A stretch of DNA of 64,000 nucleotides from Hydractinia symbiolongicarpus (lineage: Eukaryota; Cnidaria; Hydrozoa; Anthoathecata; Hydractiniidae), in NCBI RefSeq assembly GCF_029227915.1, contig NC_079885.1, positions 29,639,001-29,703,000 of the forward strand. The letters run 5' to 3'. Below are positions 24,140-36,914 of this stretch, in pieces. Both the position numbers and the translations under genes were made by a program. The notes beneath the pieces are model-generated. The model was not told where the DNA came from. It saw only the letters and a program-made list of their open reading frames with translations, and searched no databases. Numbering within the stretch: position 1 is the first letter of the stretch; every line of letters starts with the position of its first letter.

Positions 24140-25763
24140 TAAGACTTGTAGTTTTCAAAAATGTTTTCATTTTTGATGAGACCCTTAATGAAAGTGGTTT
24201 AATCGCCAGCAAACGAAAACCCGCGATTTCCCGTAAATCCCGGGCTTGGCCCGTATAGTCGAATGTATACAAAGAAAGTACCCTGTGAGTAAACTCATTT
24301 CCCGAACGATTTTTTAAATTATTTTTTCACCACTAAAACGCATGAGACTTGTAGTTTTCAGAAATGTTTTCATTTTTGATGAGACGCTTAATGAAAGTGG
24401 TTTAATCGCCGGCAAACGAAAACCCGTGATTTGCCGTAAATCCCGGACTCGGCCCGTATAGTCGAATGTATACAAAGAAAGTACCATGTGAGTAAACTCA
24501 TTTCCCGAACGATTTTTTAAATTATTTTTTCACCACTAAAACGCATGAGACTTGTAGTTTTCAGAAATGTTTTCATTTTTGATGAGACGCTTAATGAAAG
24601 TGGTTTAATCGCCGGCAAACGAAAACCCGCGATTTGCCGTAAATCCCGGACTTGGCCCGTATAGTCGAATGTATAGAAAGAAAGTACCCTGTGATTAAAC
24701 TCATTTCCAAAACGATTTTTTAAATTATCTTTTCACCACTAAAACGCATAAGACTTGTAGTTTTTAAAAATGTTTTCATTTTTGATGAGACGCTGAATAA
24801 AAGAAGTTTAATCGCCGGCAAACGAAAACATGCGATTTCCCGTAAATCCCGGGCTTAGCCCGTATAGTCAAAAGTATACAAAGAAAGTACCCAGGGAGTA
24901 AACTACTTTTCCGAACGATTTTTTAAATTATTTTTTCACCACTAAAACGCATAAGACTTGTAGTTTTCAAAAATGTTTTCATTTTTGATGAGACCCTTAA
25001 TGAAAGTGGTTTAATCGCCAGCAAACGAAAACCCGCGATTTCCCGTAAATCCCGGGCTTGGCCCGTATAGTCGAATGTATACAAAGAAAGTACCCTGTGA
25101 GTAAACTCATTTCCCGAACGATTTTTTAAATTATTTTTTCACCACTAAAACGCATGAGACTTGTAGTTTTCAGAAATGTTTTCATTTTTGATGAGACGCT
25201 TAATGAAAGTGGTTTAATCGCCGGCAAACGAAAACCCGTGATTTGCCGTAAATCCCGGACTCGGCCCGTATAGTCGAATGTATACAAAGAAAGTACCCAG
25301 GGAGTAAACTCATTTCCCAAACGATTTTTTAAATTATTTTTTCACCACTAAAACGCATAAGACTTGTAGTTTTCAAAAATGTTTTCATTTTTGATGAGAC
25401 GCTTAATGAAAGAGGTTTAATCGCCGGCAAACGAAAACCCGCGATTTCCCGTAAATCCCGGGCTTGGCCCGTATAGTCGAATGTATACAAAGAAAGTACC
25501 CTGTGAGTAAACTCATTTCCCGAACGATTTTTTAAATTATTTTTTCACCACTAAAACGCATGAGACTTGTAGTTTTCAGAAATGTTTTCATTTTTGATGA
25601 GACGCTTAATGAAAGTGGTTTAATCGCCGGCAAACGAAAACCCGCGATTTGCCGTAAATCCCGGACTTGGCCCGTATAGTCGAATGTATACAAAGAAAGT
25701 ACCCTGTGAGTAAACTCATTTCCAAAACGATTTTTTAAATTATCTTTTCACCACTAAAACGCA
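24140..25763 (+). repeat. 4-monomer tandem duplication derived from the 10-mer, second copy diverging
   Basis: The monomer with GAGACCCTTAATG and ATCGCCAGC at 24,140 recurs at 24,952, 812 bp later. Copy 1 continues with a CCCGTGATTTGCCG monomer ending ACCATGTGAG, then U9-like (GTATAGAAAG) and U10-like (GGGCTTAGCCC). Copy 2 continues with the same CCCGTGATTTGCCG monomer, which switches to CAGGGAG and CATTTCCCAAACG, then R (25,358) and S (25,561). The second copy therefore moved to a different partner after one and a half monomers. Confidence 0.85.
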
Positions 25764-26369
25764 TGAGACTTGTAGTTTTCAAAAATGTTTTCATTTTTGA
25801 TGAGACGCTGAATAAAAGAATTTAATCGCCGGCAAACGAAAACCCGCGATTTCCCGTAAATCCCGGGCTTGGCCCGTATAGTCGAATGTATACAAAGAAA
25901 GTACCCAGGATGTAAACTCAATTCCCGAACGATTTTTTAAACTTTTTTTTCACCACTAAAACGCATGATACTTGTAGTTTTCAAAAATGTTTTCATTTTT
26001 GATGAGACGCTGAATAAAAGAATTTAATCGCCGGCAAACGAAAACCCGCGATTTCCCGTAAATCCCGGGCTTGGCCCGTATAGTCGAATGTATACAAAGA
26101 AAGTACCCAGGATGTAAACTCATTTCCCGAACGATTTTTTAAACTTTTTTTTCACCACTAAAACGCATGATACTTGTAGTTTTCAAAAATGTTTTCATTT
26201 TTGATGAGACGCTGAATAAAAGAATTTAATCGCCGGCAAACGAAAACCCGCGATTTCCCGTAAATCCCGGGCTTGGCCCGTATAGTCAAAAGTATACTAA
26301 GAAAGTACCCAGGGAGTAAACTCATTTCCAGAACGATTTTTTAAATTATTTTTTCACCACTAAAACGCA
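25764..26369 (+). repeat. Run of three 202-bp deletion monomers (theta type)
   Basis: Units at 25,764, 25,966 and 26,168 share AAAAGAATTTAATC (one G lost from GAAGTTTAATC). The first two share CAGGATG and the tail TTTTTTAAACTTTTTTTTC. The second and third start with ATGATACTTG. This is local single-monomer tandem amplification, the simplest repeat order in the window. The third switches mid-unit to CAAAAGTATACTAAG and CAGGGAG, which ends the run. The type returns at 35.5, 37.1, 37.9 and 39.1 kb, always in pairs. Confidence 0.88.
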
Positions 26370-28195
26370 TAAGACTTGTAGTTTTTAAAAATGTTTTTAT
26401 TTTTGATGAGACGCTGAATAAAAGATGTTTAATCGCCGGCAAACGAAAACATGCGATTTCCCGTAAATCCCGGGCTTGGCCCGTATAGTCAAAAGTATAC
26501 AAAGAAAGTACCCAGGGAGTAAACTCATTTTCCGAACGATTTTTTAAATTATTTTTTCACCACTAAAACGCATGAGACTTGTAGTTTTCAAAAATGTTTT
26601 CATTTTTGATGAGACGCTGAATAAAAGAAGTTTAATCGCCGGCAAACGAAAACATGCGATTTCCCGTAAATCCCGGGCTTGGCCCGTATAGTCAAAAGTA
26701 TACAAAGAAAGTACCCAGGGAGTAAACTCATTTTCCCAACGATTTTTTAAATTATTTTTTCACCACTAAAACGCATAAGACTTGCAGTTTTTAAAAATGT
26801 TTTTATTTTTGATTAGACGCTGAATAAAAGAAGTTTAATCGCCGGCAAACGAAAACCTGAGATTTCCCGTAAATCCCGGGCTTGGCCCGTATAGGCAAAA
26901 GTATACAAAGAAAGTACCCAGGGAGTAAACTCATTTCCCGAACGATTTTTTAAATTATTTTTTCACCACTAAAACGCATGAGACTTGTAGTTTTCAAAAA
27001 ATTTTCATTTTTGATGAGACGCTGAATAAAAGAAGTTTAATCGCCGGCAAACGAATACTTGCGATTTCCCGTAAATCCCGGACTCGGCCCGTATAGTCAA
27101 AAGTATACAAAGAAAGTACCTAGGAAGTAAACTGATTTCCAGAACGATTTTTTAAATTATTTTTTCACCACTAAAACGCATAAGACTTGTAGTTTTTAAA
27201 AATCTTTTTACTTTTGATGAGACGCTGAATAAAAGAAGTTTAATCGCCGGCAAACGAAAACCCGCGATTTCCCGTAAATCCCGGGCTTTGCCCGTATAGT
27301 CAAAAGTATACAAAGAAAGTACCCAGGGAGTAAACTCATTTCCCGAACGATTTTTTAAATTATTTTTTGACCACTAAAACGCATGAGACTTGTAGTTTTC
27401 AGAAATGTTTTCATTTTTGATGAGACGCTGAATAAAAGAAGTTTAATCGCCGGCAAACGAAAACCCGCGATTTCCCGTAAATCCCGGACTCGGCCCGTAT
27501 AGTCAAAAGTATACAAGGAAAGTACCCAGTGAGTAAATTCATTTCCCGAACGGTTTTTTAAATTATTTTTTCACCACTAAAACGCATAAGACTTGTAGTT
27601 TTTAAAAATGTTTTCATTTTTGATGAGACGCTGCATAAAAGAAGTTTAATCGCCGGCAAACGAAAACATGCGATTTCCCGTAAATCCCGGGCTTGGCCCG
27701 TATAGTCAAAAGTATACAAAGAAAGTACCCAGGGAGTAAACTAATTTTCCGAACGATTTTTTAAATTATTTTTTCACCACTAAAACGCATGAGACTTGTA
27801 GTTTTCAAAAATGTTTTCATTTTTGATGAGACGCTGAATAAAAGAAGTTTAATCGCCGGCAAACGAAAACCCGCGATTTCCCGTAAATCCCGGACTCGGC
27901 CCGTATAGTCAAAAGTATACAAGGCAAGTACCCAGTGAGTAAATTCATTTCCCGAACGATTTTTTAAATTATTTTTTCACCACTAAAACGCATAAGACTT
28001 GTAGTTTTTAAAAATGTTTTCATTTTTGATGAGACGCTGAATAAAAGAAGTTTAATCGCCGGCAAACGAAAACATGCGATTTCCCGTAAATCCCGGGCTT
28101 GGCCCGTATAGTCAAAAGTATACAAAGAAAGTACCCAGGGAGTAAACTATTTTTCCGAACAATTTTTTAAATTATTTTTTCACCACTAAAACGCA
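26370..28195 (+). repeat. Nine mixed monomers, including a lone V-Y-Z triplet
   Basis: At 26,370 and 26,573 are CATGCG/GGGCTTGG monomers. The run 26,776-27,383 is a V-Y-Z unit like that at 17.4-19.3 kb, with private changes AACCTGAGATT, ATAGGCAAAAG and AATCTTTTTACTTTT. From 27,384 an alternation of AAGG(A/C)AAG/CAGTGAGTAAATTC monomers with CATGCG monomers gives a 2-monomer (406 bp) period over about four units. The last has CTATTTTTCCGAACAATT. Confidence 0.75.
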
Positions 28196-29613
28196 TGAGA
28201 CTTGTAGTTTTCAAAAATGTTTTCATTTTTGATGAGACGCTGAATAAAAGAAGTTTAATCGCCGGCAAACGAAAACCTGCGATTTCCAGTAAATCCCGGA
28301 CTCGGCCCGTATAGTCAAAAGTATACAAAGAAAGTACCCAGGGAGTAAACTCATTTCCCAAACGATTTTTTAAATTATTTTTCACCACTACAACGCATGA
28401 GACTTGTAGTTTTCAAAAATGTTTTCATTTTTGATGAGACGCTGAATAAAAGAAGTTTAATCGCCCTCAAACGAAAATCCGCGATTTCCGTAAATCCCGG
28501 ACTCGGCCCGTATAGTCCAAAGTATACAAAGAAAGTACCGAGGGAGTAAACTCATTTCCCGAACGATTTTTTAAATTATTTTTTCAATGCTAAAACGCAT
28601 GAGACTTGTAGTTTTCAAAAATGTTTTCATTTTTGATGAGACGCTGAATAAAAGAAGTTTAATCGCCCTCAAACGAAAATCCGCGAATTCCGTAAATCCC
28701 GGACTCGGCCCGTATAGTCCAAAGTATACAAAGAAAGTACCGAGGGAGTAAACTCATTTCCCGAACGATTTTTTAAATTATTTTTTCACCGCTAAAACGC
28801 ATGAGACTTGTAGTTTTCAAAAATGTTTTCATTTTTGATGAGACGCCTAATGAAAGAGGTTTAATCACCGGCAAACGAAATCCCGCGATTTCCCGTAAAT
28901 CCCGGGCTTGGCCCGTATAGTCGAATGTAAACAAAGAAAGTACCCTGGGAGTAAACTCATTTCCCGAACGATTTTTTAAATTATTTTTTCACCACTAAAA
29001 CGCATAAGACTTGTAGTTTTCAAAAATGTTTTCATTTTTGATGAGACGCTTAATGAAAGAGGTTTAATCGCCGGCAAACGAAATCCCGCGATTTCCCGTA
29101 AATCCCGGGCTTGGCCCGTATAGTCGAATGTAAACAAAGAAAGTACCCTGGGAGTAAACTCATTTCCCGAACGATTTTTTAAATTATTTTTTCACCACTA
29201 AAACGCATAAGACTTGTAGTTTTCAAAAATGTTTTCATTTTTGATGAGACGCTTAATGAAAGAGGTTTAATCGCCGGCAAACGAAAACCCGCGATTTCCC
29301 GTAAATCCCGGGCTTGGCCCGTATAGTCGAATGTATACAAAGAAAGTACCCTGTGAGTAAACTCATTTCCCGAACGATTTTTTAAATTATTTTTTCACCA
29401 CTAAAACGCATGAGACTTGTAGTTTTCAGAAATGTTTTCATTTTTGATGAGACGCTTAATGAAAGTGGTTTAATCGCCGGCAAACGAAGACCTGCGATTT
29501 GCCGTAAATCCTGGACTTGGCCCGTATAGTCGAATGTATACAAAGAAAGTACCCTGTGAGTAAACTCATTTCCAAAACGATTTTTTAAATTATCTTTTTA
29601 CCGCTAAAACGCA
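28196..29613 (+). repeat. 7-monomer repeat (1,418 bp), copy 1
   Basis: The order is X (GATTTCCAGTAAATC), P (CCCTCAAACG), P2 (GCGAATTCCG), Q (GACGCCTAATG, AATCACCGG), Q2 (TGTAAACAAAG, CTGGGAG), R, S. The GAATTC site at 28,685 and the AATCACCGG at 28,863 both recur exactly 1,418 bp later. P2 of this copy has the private TTTTTCAATGCTAAAAC. P-Q-R-S is again the core order of the 10-mer, here with P and Q each doubled. Confidence 0.9.
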
Positions 29614-30828
29614 TGAGACTTGTAGTTTTCAAAAATGTTTTCATTTTTGATGAGACGCTGAATAAAAGAAGTTTAATCGCCGGCAAACGAAAACCCGCGA
29701 TTTCCAGTAAATCCCGGACTCGGCCCGTATAGTCAAAAGTATACAAAGAAAGTACCCAGGGAGTAAACTCATTTCCCGAACGATTTTTTAAATTATTTTT
29801 CACCACTACAACGCATGAGACTTGTAGTTTTCAAAAATGTTTTCATTTTTGATGAGACGCTGAATAAAAGAAGTTTAATCGCCCTCAAACGAAAATCCGC
29901 GATTTCCGTAAATCCCGGACTCGGCCCATATAGTCCAAAGTATACAAAGAAAGTACCGAGGGAGTAAACTCATTTCCCGAACGATTTTTTAAATTATTTT
30001 TTCACCGCTAAAACGCATGAGACTTGTAGTTTTCAAAAATGTTTTCATTTTTGATGAGACGCTGAATAAAAGAAGTTTAATCGCCCTCAAACGAAAATCC
30101 GCGAATTCCGTAAATCCCGGACTCGGCCCGTATAGTCCAAAGTATACAAAGAAAGTACCGAGGGAGTAAACTCATTTCCCGAACGATTTTTTAAATTATT
30201 TTTTCACCGCTAAAACGCATGAGACTTGTAGTTTTCAAAAATGTTTTCATTTTTGATGAGACGCCTAATGAAAGAGGTTTAATCACCGGCAAACGAAATC
30301 CCGCGATTTCCCGTAAATCCCGGGCTTGGCCCGTATAGTCGAATGTAAACAAAGAAAGTACCCTGGGAGTAAACTCATTTCCCGAACGATTTTTTAAATT
30401 ATTTTTTCACCACTAAAACGCATAAGACTTGTAGTTTTCAAAAATGTTTTCATTTTTGATGAGACGCTTAATGAAAGAGGTTTAATCGCCGGCAAACGAA
30501 ATCCCGCGATTTCCCGTAAATCCCGGGCTTGGCCCGTATAGTCGAATGTAAACAAAGAAAGTACCCTGGGAGTAAACTCATTTCCCGAACGATTTTTTAA
30601 ATTATTTTTTCACCACTAAAACGCATGAGACTTGTAGTTTTCAGAAATGTTTTCATTTTTGATGAGACGCTTAATGAAAGTGGTTTAATCGCCGGCAAAC
30701 GAAAACCCGCGATTTGCCGTAAATCCCGGACTTGGCCCGTATAGTCGAATGTATACAAAGAAAGTACCCTGTGAGTAAACTCATTTCCAAAACGATTTTT
30801 TAAATTATCTTTTCACCACTAAAACGCA
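29614..30828 (+). repeat. 7-monomer repeat, copy 2 with R lost
   Basis: It repeats X P P2 Q Q2 and then goes directly to S at 30,626, so the R monomer is missing (six members). GAATTC lies at 30,103. S is followed by U1 of the next 10-mer at 30,829, not by X. The change at the Q2-S junction is clean at monomer scale. Confidence 0.88.
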
Positions 30829-32858
30829 TAAGACTTGTAGTTTTTAAAAACGTTTTTATTTTTGATGAGACGCTGAATAAAAGAAGTTTAATCGCTGGCA
30901 AACGAAAACGCCCCATTTCCCGTAAACCCCGGACTCGGCCCGTATAGTCGAATGTATACAAAGAAAGTACCCAGGATGTAAACTCATTTCCCGAACGATT
31001 TTTTAAATTATTTTTTCACCACTAAAACGCATAAGACTTGTAGTTTTTAAAAATGTTTTCATTTTTGATGAGACGCTGAATAAAAGAAGTTTAATCGCCG
31101 GCAAACGAAAACATGCGATTTCCCGTAAATCCCGGGCTTGGCCCGTATAGTCAAAAGTATACAAAGAAAGTACCCAGGGAATAAAACTAATTTTCCGAAC
31201 GATTTTTTAAATTATTTTTTCACCACTAAAACGCATGAGACTTGTAGTTTTCAAAAATGTTTTCATTTTTGATGAGACGCTGAATAAAAGAAGTTTAATC
31301 GCTGGCAAACGAGAACCCGCGATTTCCCGTAAATCCCGGACTCGGCCCGTATAGTCAAAAGTATACAAAGAAAGTACCCAGGGAGTAAACTCATTTCCCG
31401 AACGATTTTTTAAATTATTTTTTCACCACTACAACGCATGAGACTTGTAGTTTTCAAAAATGTTTTCATTTTTGATGAGACGCTGAATAAAAGAAGTTTA
31501 ATCGCCCTCAAACGAAAATCCGCGATTTCCGTAAATCCCGGACTCGGCCCGTATAGTCCAAAGTATACAAAGAAAGTACCGAGGGAGTAAACTCATTTCC
31601 CGAACGATTTTTTAAATTATTTTTTCACCGCTAAAACGCATGAGACTTGTAGTTTTCAAAAATGTTTTTATTTTTGATGAGACGCTTAATAAAAGAGGTT
31701 TAATCACCGGCAAACGAAATCCCGCGATTTCCCGTAAATCCCGGGCTTGGCCCGTATAGTCGAATTTATACAAAGAAAGTACCCAGGGAGTAAACTCATT
31801 TCCCGAACGATTTTTTAAATTATTTTTTCACCACTAAAACGCATAAGACTTGTAGTTTTCAAAAATGTTTTCATTTTTGATGAGACGCTTAATGAAAGAG
31901 GTTTAATCGCCGGCAAACGAAAACCCGCGATTTCCCGTAAATCCCGGGCTTGGCCCGTATAGTCGAATGTATACAAAGAAAGTACCCTGTGAGTAAACTC
32001 ATTTCCCGAACGATTTTTTAAATTATTTTTTCACCACTAAAACGCATGAGACTTGTAGTTTTCAGAAATGTTTTCATTTTTGATGAGACGCTTAATGAAA
32101 GTGGTTTAATCGCCGGCAAACGAAAACCCGCGATTTGCCGTAAATCCCGGACTTGGCCCGTATAGTCGAAGGAATACAAAGAAAGTACCCTGTGAGTAAA
32201 CTCATTTCCAAAACGATTTTTTAAATTATCTTTTCACCACTAAAACGCATGAGACTTGTAGTTTTCAAAAATGTTTTCATTTTTGATGAGACGCTGAATA
32301 AAAGAAGTTTAATCGCCAGCACACGAAAACGCGCCATTTCCCGTAAACCCCGGACTCGGCCCGTATAGTCGAATGTATACAAAGAAAGTACCATGTGAGT
32401 AAACTCATTTCCCGAACGATTTTTTAAATTATTTTTTCACCACTAAAACGCATGAGACTTGTAGTTTGTAGAAATGTTTTCATTTTTGATGAGACGCTTA
32501 ATGAAAGTGGTTTAATCGCCGGCAAACGAAAACCCGCGATTTGCCGTAAATCCCGGACTTGGCCCGTACAGTCGAATGTATAGAAAGAAAGTACCCTGTG
32601 AGTAAACTCATTTCCAAAACGATTTTTTAAATTATCTTTTCACCACTAAAACGCATAAGACTTGTAGTTTTTAAAAATGTTTTCATTTTTGATAAGACGC
32701 TGAATAAAAGAAGTTTAATCGCCGGCAAACGAAAACCCGCGATTTGCCGTAAATCCCGGACTTGGCCCGTATAGTCGAATGTATACAAAGAAAGTACCCT
32801 GTGAGTAAACTCATTTCCAAAACGATTTTTTAAATTATCTTTTCACCACTAAAACGCA
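30829..32858 (+). repeat. 10-monomer HOR, copy 3 (distant from copies 1-2)
   Basis: It has the same U1-U10 order as at 20,080, about 10.7 kb away. Copies 3 and 4 share their own variants: ACGCCCCATTTCC in U1 (ACGCGCC in copies 1-2), GCTGGCAAACGAGAACC in U3, CGAATTTATAC in U5, GTCGAAGGAATAC in U7, CCAGCACACG in U8, and GTAGTTTGTAGAAATG with CGTACAGTCG in U9. U5 lacks AAGCTT and reads CCCGGGCTTGG. U10 here (32,656) is a hybrid: GATAAGACG at its start, then S-type GATTTGCCG, CTGTGAG and TTTCCAAAACG. Confidence 0.92.
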
Positions 32859-34888
32859 TAAGACTTGTAGTTTTTAAAAACGTTTTTATTTTTGATGAGA
32901 CGCTGAATAAAAGAAGTTTAATCGCTGGCAAACGAAAACGCCCCATTTCCCGTAAACCCCGGACTCGGCCCGTATAGTCGAATGTATACAAAGAAAGTAC
33001 CCAGGATGTAAACTCATTTCCCGAACGATTTTTTAAATTATTTTTTCACCACTAAAACGCATAAGACTTGTAGTTTTTAAAAATGTTTTCATTTTTGATG
33101 AGACGCTGAATAAAAGAAGTTTAATCGCCGGCAAACGAAAACATGCGATTTCCCGTAAATCCCGGGCTTGGCCCGTATAGTCAAAAGTATACAAAGAAAG
33201 TACCCAGGGAATAAAACTAATTTTCCGAACGATTTTTTAAATTATTTTTTCACCACTAAAACGCATGAGACTTGTAGTTTTCAAAAATGTTTTCATTTTT
33301 GATGAGACGCTGAATAAAAGAAGTTTAATCGCTGGCAAACGAGAACCCGCGATTTCCCGTAAATCCCGGACTCGGCCCGTATAGTCAAAAGTATACAAAG
33401 AAAGTACCCAGGGAGTAAACTCATTTCCCGAACGATTTTTTAAATTATTTTTTCACCACTACAACGCATGAGACTTGTAGTTTTCAAAAATGTTTTCATT
33501 TTTGATGAGACGCTGAATAAAAGAAGTTTAATCGCCCTCAAACGAAAATCCGCGATTTCCGTAAATCCCGGACTCGGCCCGTATAGTCCAAAGTATACAA
33601 AGAAAGTACCGAGGGAGTAAACTCATTTCCCGAACGATTTTTTAAATTATTTTTTCACCGCTAAAACGCATGAGACTTGTAGTTTTCAAAAATGTTTTTA
33701 TTTTTGATGAGACGCTTAATGAAAGAGGTTTAATCACCGGCAAACGAAATCCCGCGATTTCCCGTAAATCCCGGGCTTGGCCCGTATAGTCGAATTTATA
33801 CAAAGAAAGTACCCAGGGAGTAAACTCATTTCCCGAACGATTTTTTAAATTATTTTTTCACCACTAAAACGCATAAGACTTGTAGTTTTCAAAAATGTTT
33901 TCATTTTTGATGAGACGCTTAATGAAAGAGGTTTAATCGCCGGCAAACGAAAACCCGCGATTTCCCGTAAATCCCGGGCTTGGCCCGTATAGTCGAATGT
34001 ATACAAAGAAAGTACCCTGTGAGTAAACTCATTTCCCGAACGATTTTTTAAATTATTTTTTCACCACTAAAACGCATGAGACTTGTAGTTTTCAGAAATG
34101 TTTTCATTTTTGATGAGACGCTTAATGAAAGTGGTTTAATCGCCGGCAAACGAAAACCCGCGATTTGCCGTAAATCCCGGACTTGGCCCGTATAGTCGAA
34201 GGAATACAAAGAAAGTACCCTGTGAGTAAACTCATTTCCAAAACGATTTTTTAAATTATCTTTTCACCACTAAAACGCATGAGACTTGTAGTTTTCAAAA
34301 ATGTTTTCATTTTTGATGAGACGCTGAATAAAAGAAGTTTAATCGCCAGCACACGAAAACGCGCCATTTCCCGTAAACCCCGGACTCGGCCCGTATAGTC
34401 GAATGTATACAAAGAAAGTACCATGTGAGTAAACTCATTTCCCGAACGATTTTTTAAATTATTTTTTCACCAATAAAACGCATGAGACTTGTAGTTTGTA
34501 GAAATGTTTTCATTTTTGATGAGACGCTTAATGAAAGTGGTTTAATCGCCGGCAAACGAAAACCCGCGATTTGCCGTAAATCCCGGACTTGGGCCGTACA
34601 GTCGAATGTATAGAAAGAAAGTACCCTGTGAGTAAACTCATTTCCAAAACGATTTTTTAAATTATCTTTTCACCACTAAAACGCATAAGACTTGTAGTTT
34701 TTAAAAATGTTTTCATTTTTGATAAGACGCTGAATAAAAGAAGTTTAATCGCCGGCAAACGAAAACATGCGATTTCCCGTAAATCCCGGGCTTGGCCGGT
34801 ATAGTCAAAAGTATACAAAGAAAGTACCCAGGGAGTAAACTAATTTTCCGAACGATTTTTTAAATTATTTTTTCACCACTACAACGCA
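32859..34888 (+). repeat. 10-monomer HOR, copy 4
   Basis: It is a tandem partner of copy 3 at a 2,030-bp offset (CCCCATTTCC at 30,911 and 32,941). Here U10 (34,686) keeps the expected CATGCG and ends CTAATTTTCCG. Small differences: GCTTAATGAAAG for GCTTAATAAAAG in U5, CACCAATAAAAC and CTTGGGCCG in U9, and CTTGGCCGG in U10. Two separate dimers of the same HOR with pair-specific variants suggest that each pair was duplicated or homogenised locally. Confidence 0.92.
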
Positions 34889-36914
34889 TAAGACTTGTAG
34901 TTTTTAAAAATGTTTTCATTTTTGATGAGACGCTGAATAAAAGAAGTTTAATCGCCGGCAAACGCAAACATGCGATTTCCCGTAAATCCCGGGCTTGGCC
35001 CGTATAGTCAAAAGTATACAAAGAAAGTACCCAGGGAGTAAACTAATTTTCCGAACGATTTTTTAAATTATTTTTTCACCACTAAAACGCATGAGACTTG
35101 TAGTTTTCAAAAATGTTTTCATTTTTGATAAGACGCTGAATAAAAGAAGTTTAATCGCTGGCAAACGAAAACCCGCGATTTCCCGTAAATCCCGGACTCG
35201 GCCCGTATAGTCGAATGTATACAAAGAAAGTACCCAGGGAGTAAACTCATTTCCCGAACGATTTTTTAAATTATTTTTTCACCACTAAAACGCATAAGAC
35301 TTGTAGTTTTCAAAAATGTTTTCATTTTTGATGAGACGCTTAATGAAAGTGGTTTAATCGCCGGCAAACGAAAACCCGCGATTTCCCGTAAATCCCGGGC
35401 TTGGCCCGTATAGTCGAATGTATACAAAGAAAGTACCCTGTGAGTAAACTCATTTCCCGAACGATTTTTTGAAATTATTTTGTCACCACTAAAACGCATG
35501 ATACTTGTAGTTTTCAAAAATGTTTTCATTTTTGATGAGACGCTGAATAAAAGAATTTAATCGCCGGCAAACGAAAACCCGCGATTTCCCGTAAATCCCG
35601 GGCTTGGCCCGTATAGTCGAATGTATACAAAGAAAGTACCCAGGATGTAAACTCATTTCCCGAACGATTTTTTAAACTTTTTTTCACCACTAAAACGCAT
35701 GATACTTGTAGTTTTCAAAAATGTTTTCATTTTTGATGAGACGCTGAATAAAAGAATTTAATCGCCGGCAAACGAAAACCCGCGATTTCCCGTAAATCCC
35801 GGGCTTGGCCCGTATAGTCGAATGTATACAAAGAAAGTACCCAGGATGTAAACTCATTTCCCGAACGATTTTTAAACTTTTTTTTCACCACTAAAACGTA
35901 TGATACTTGTAGTTTTCAAAAATGTTTTTATTTTTGATGAGACGCTGAATAAAAGAAGTTTAATCGCCGGCAAACGAAAACATGCGATTTCCCGTAAATC
36001 CCGGGCTTGGCCCGTATAGTCAAAAGTATACAAAGAAAGTACCCAGGGAGTAAACTCATTTTCCGAACGATTTTTTAAATTATTTTTTCACCACTAAAAC
36101 GCATGAGACTTGTAGTTTTCAAAAATGTTTTCATTTTTGATGAGACGCTGAATAAAAGAAGTTTAATCGCCGGCAAACGAAAAAGTGCGATTTCCCGTAA
36201 ATCCCGGGCTTGGCCCGTATAGTCAAAAGTATACAAAGAAAGTACCCAGGGAGTAAACTCATTTTCCGAACGATTTTTTAAATTATTTTTTCACCACTAA
36301 AACGCATGAGACTTGTACTTTTCAAAAATATTTTCATTTTTGATGAGACGCTGAATAAAAGAAGTTTAATCGCCGGCAAACGAAAACCAGCGATTTCCCG
36401 TAAATCCCGGACTCGGCCCGTATAGTCAAACGTATACAAGGAAAGTACCCAGTGAGTAAACTCATTTCCCGAACGAATTTTTAAATTATTTTTTCACCAC
36501 TAAAACGCATGAGACTTGTAGTTTTCAAAAATGTTTTCATTTTTGATGAGACGCTGAATAAAAGATGTTTAATCGCTGGCAAACGAAAACCCGCGATTTT
36601 CCGTAAATCCCGGACTCGGCCGTATAGTCAAAAGTATACAAGGAAAGTACCCAGTGAGTAAACTCATTTCCCGAACGATTTTTTAAATTATTTTTTCACC
36701 ACTAAAACGCATAAGACTTGTAGTTTTTAAAAATGTTTTCATTTTTGATGAGACGCTGAATAAAAGAAGTTTAATCGCCGGCAAACGAAAACATGCGATT
36801 TCCTGTAAATCCCGGGCTTGGCCCGTATAGTCAAAAGTATACAAAGAAAGTACCCAGGGAGTAAACTCATTTCCCGAACGATTTTTTAAATTATTTTTTT
36901 ACCACTAAAACGCA
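34889..36914 (+). repeat. Ten mixed monomers with a theta pair
   Basis: The run contains CATGCG types (34,889), a GATAAGACG/GCTGGC type (35,092), a GCTTAATGAAAGTGG type (35,295) with GAAATTATTTTGTC, and two theta monomers at 35,499 and 35,700. The thetas are 201 bp each because one T of the T-tract is also lost (TTTTTTAAACTTTTTTTC and ATTTTTAAACTTTTTTTTC). The last five include the pair GTACTTTTC (36,307) and AAAGATGTTTAATCGCTGG (36,510), which recurs at 39,954 and 40,157. The longest both-strand-readable stretch, with an ATG at 35,529, lies here but is repeat-derived. Confidence 0.78.
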
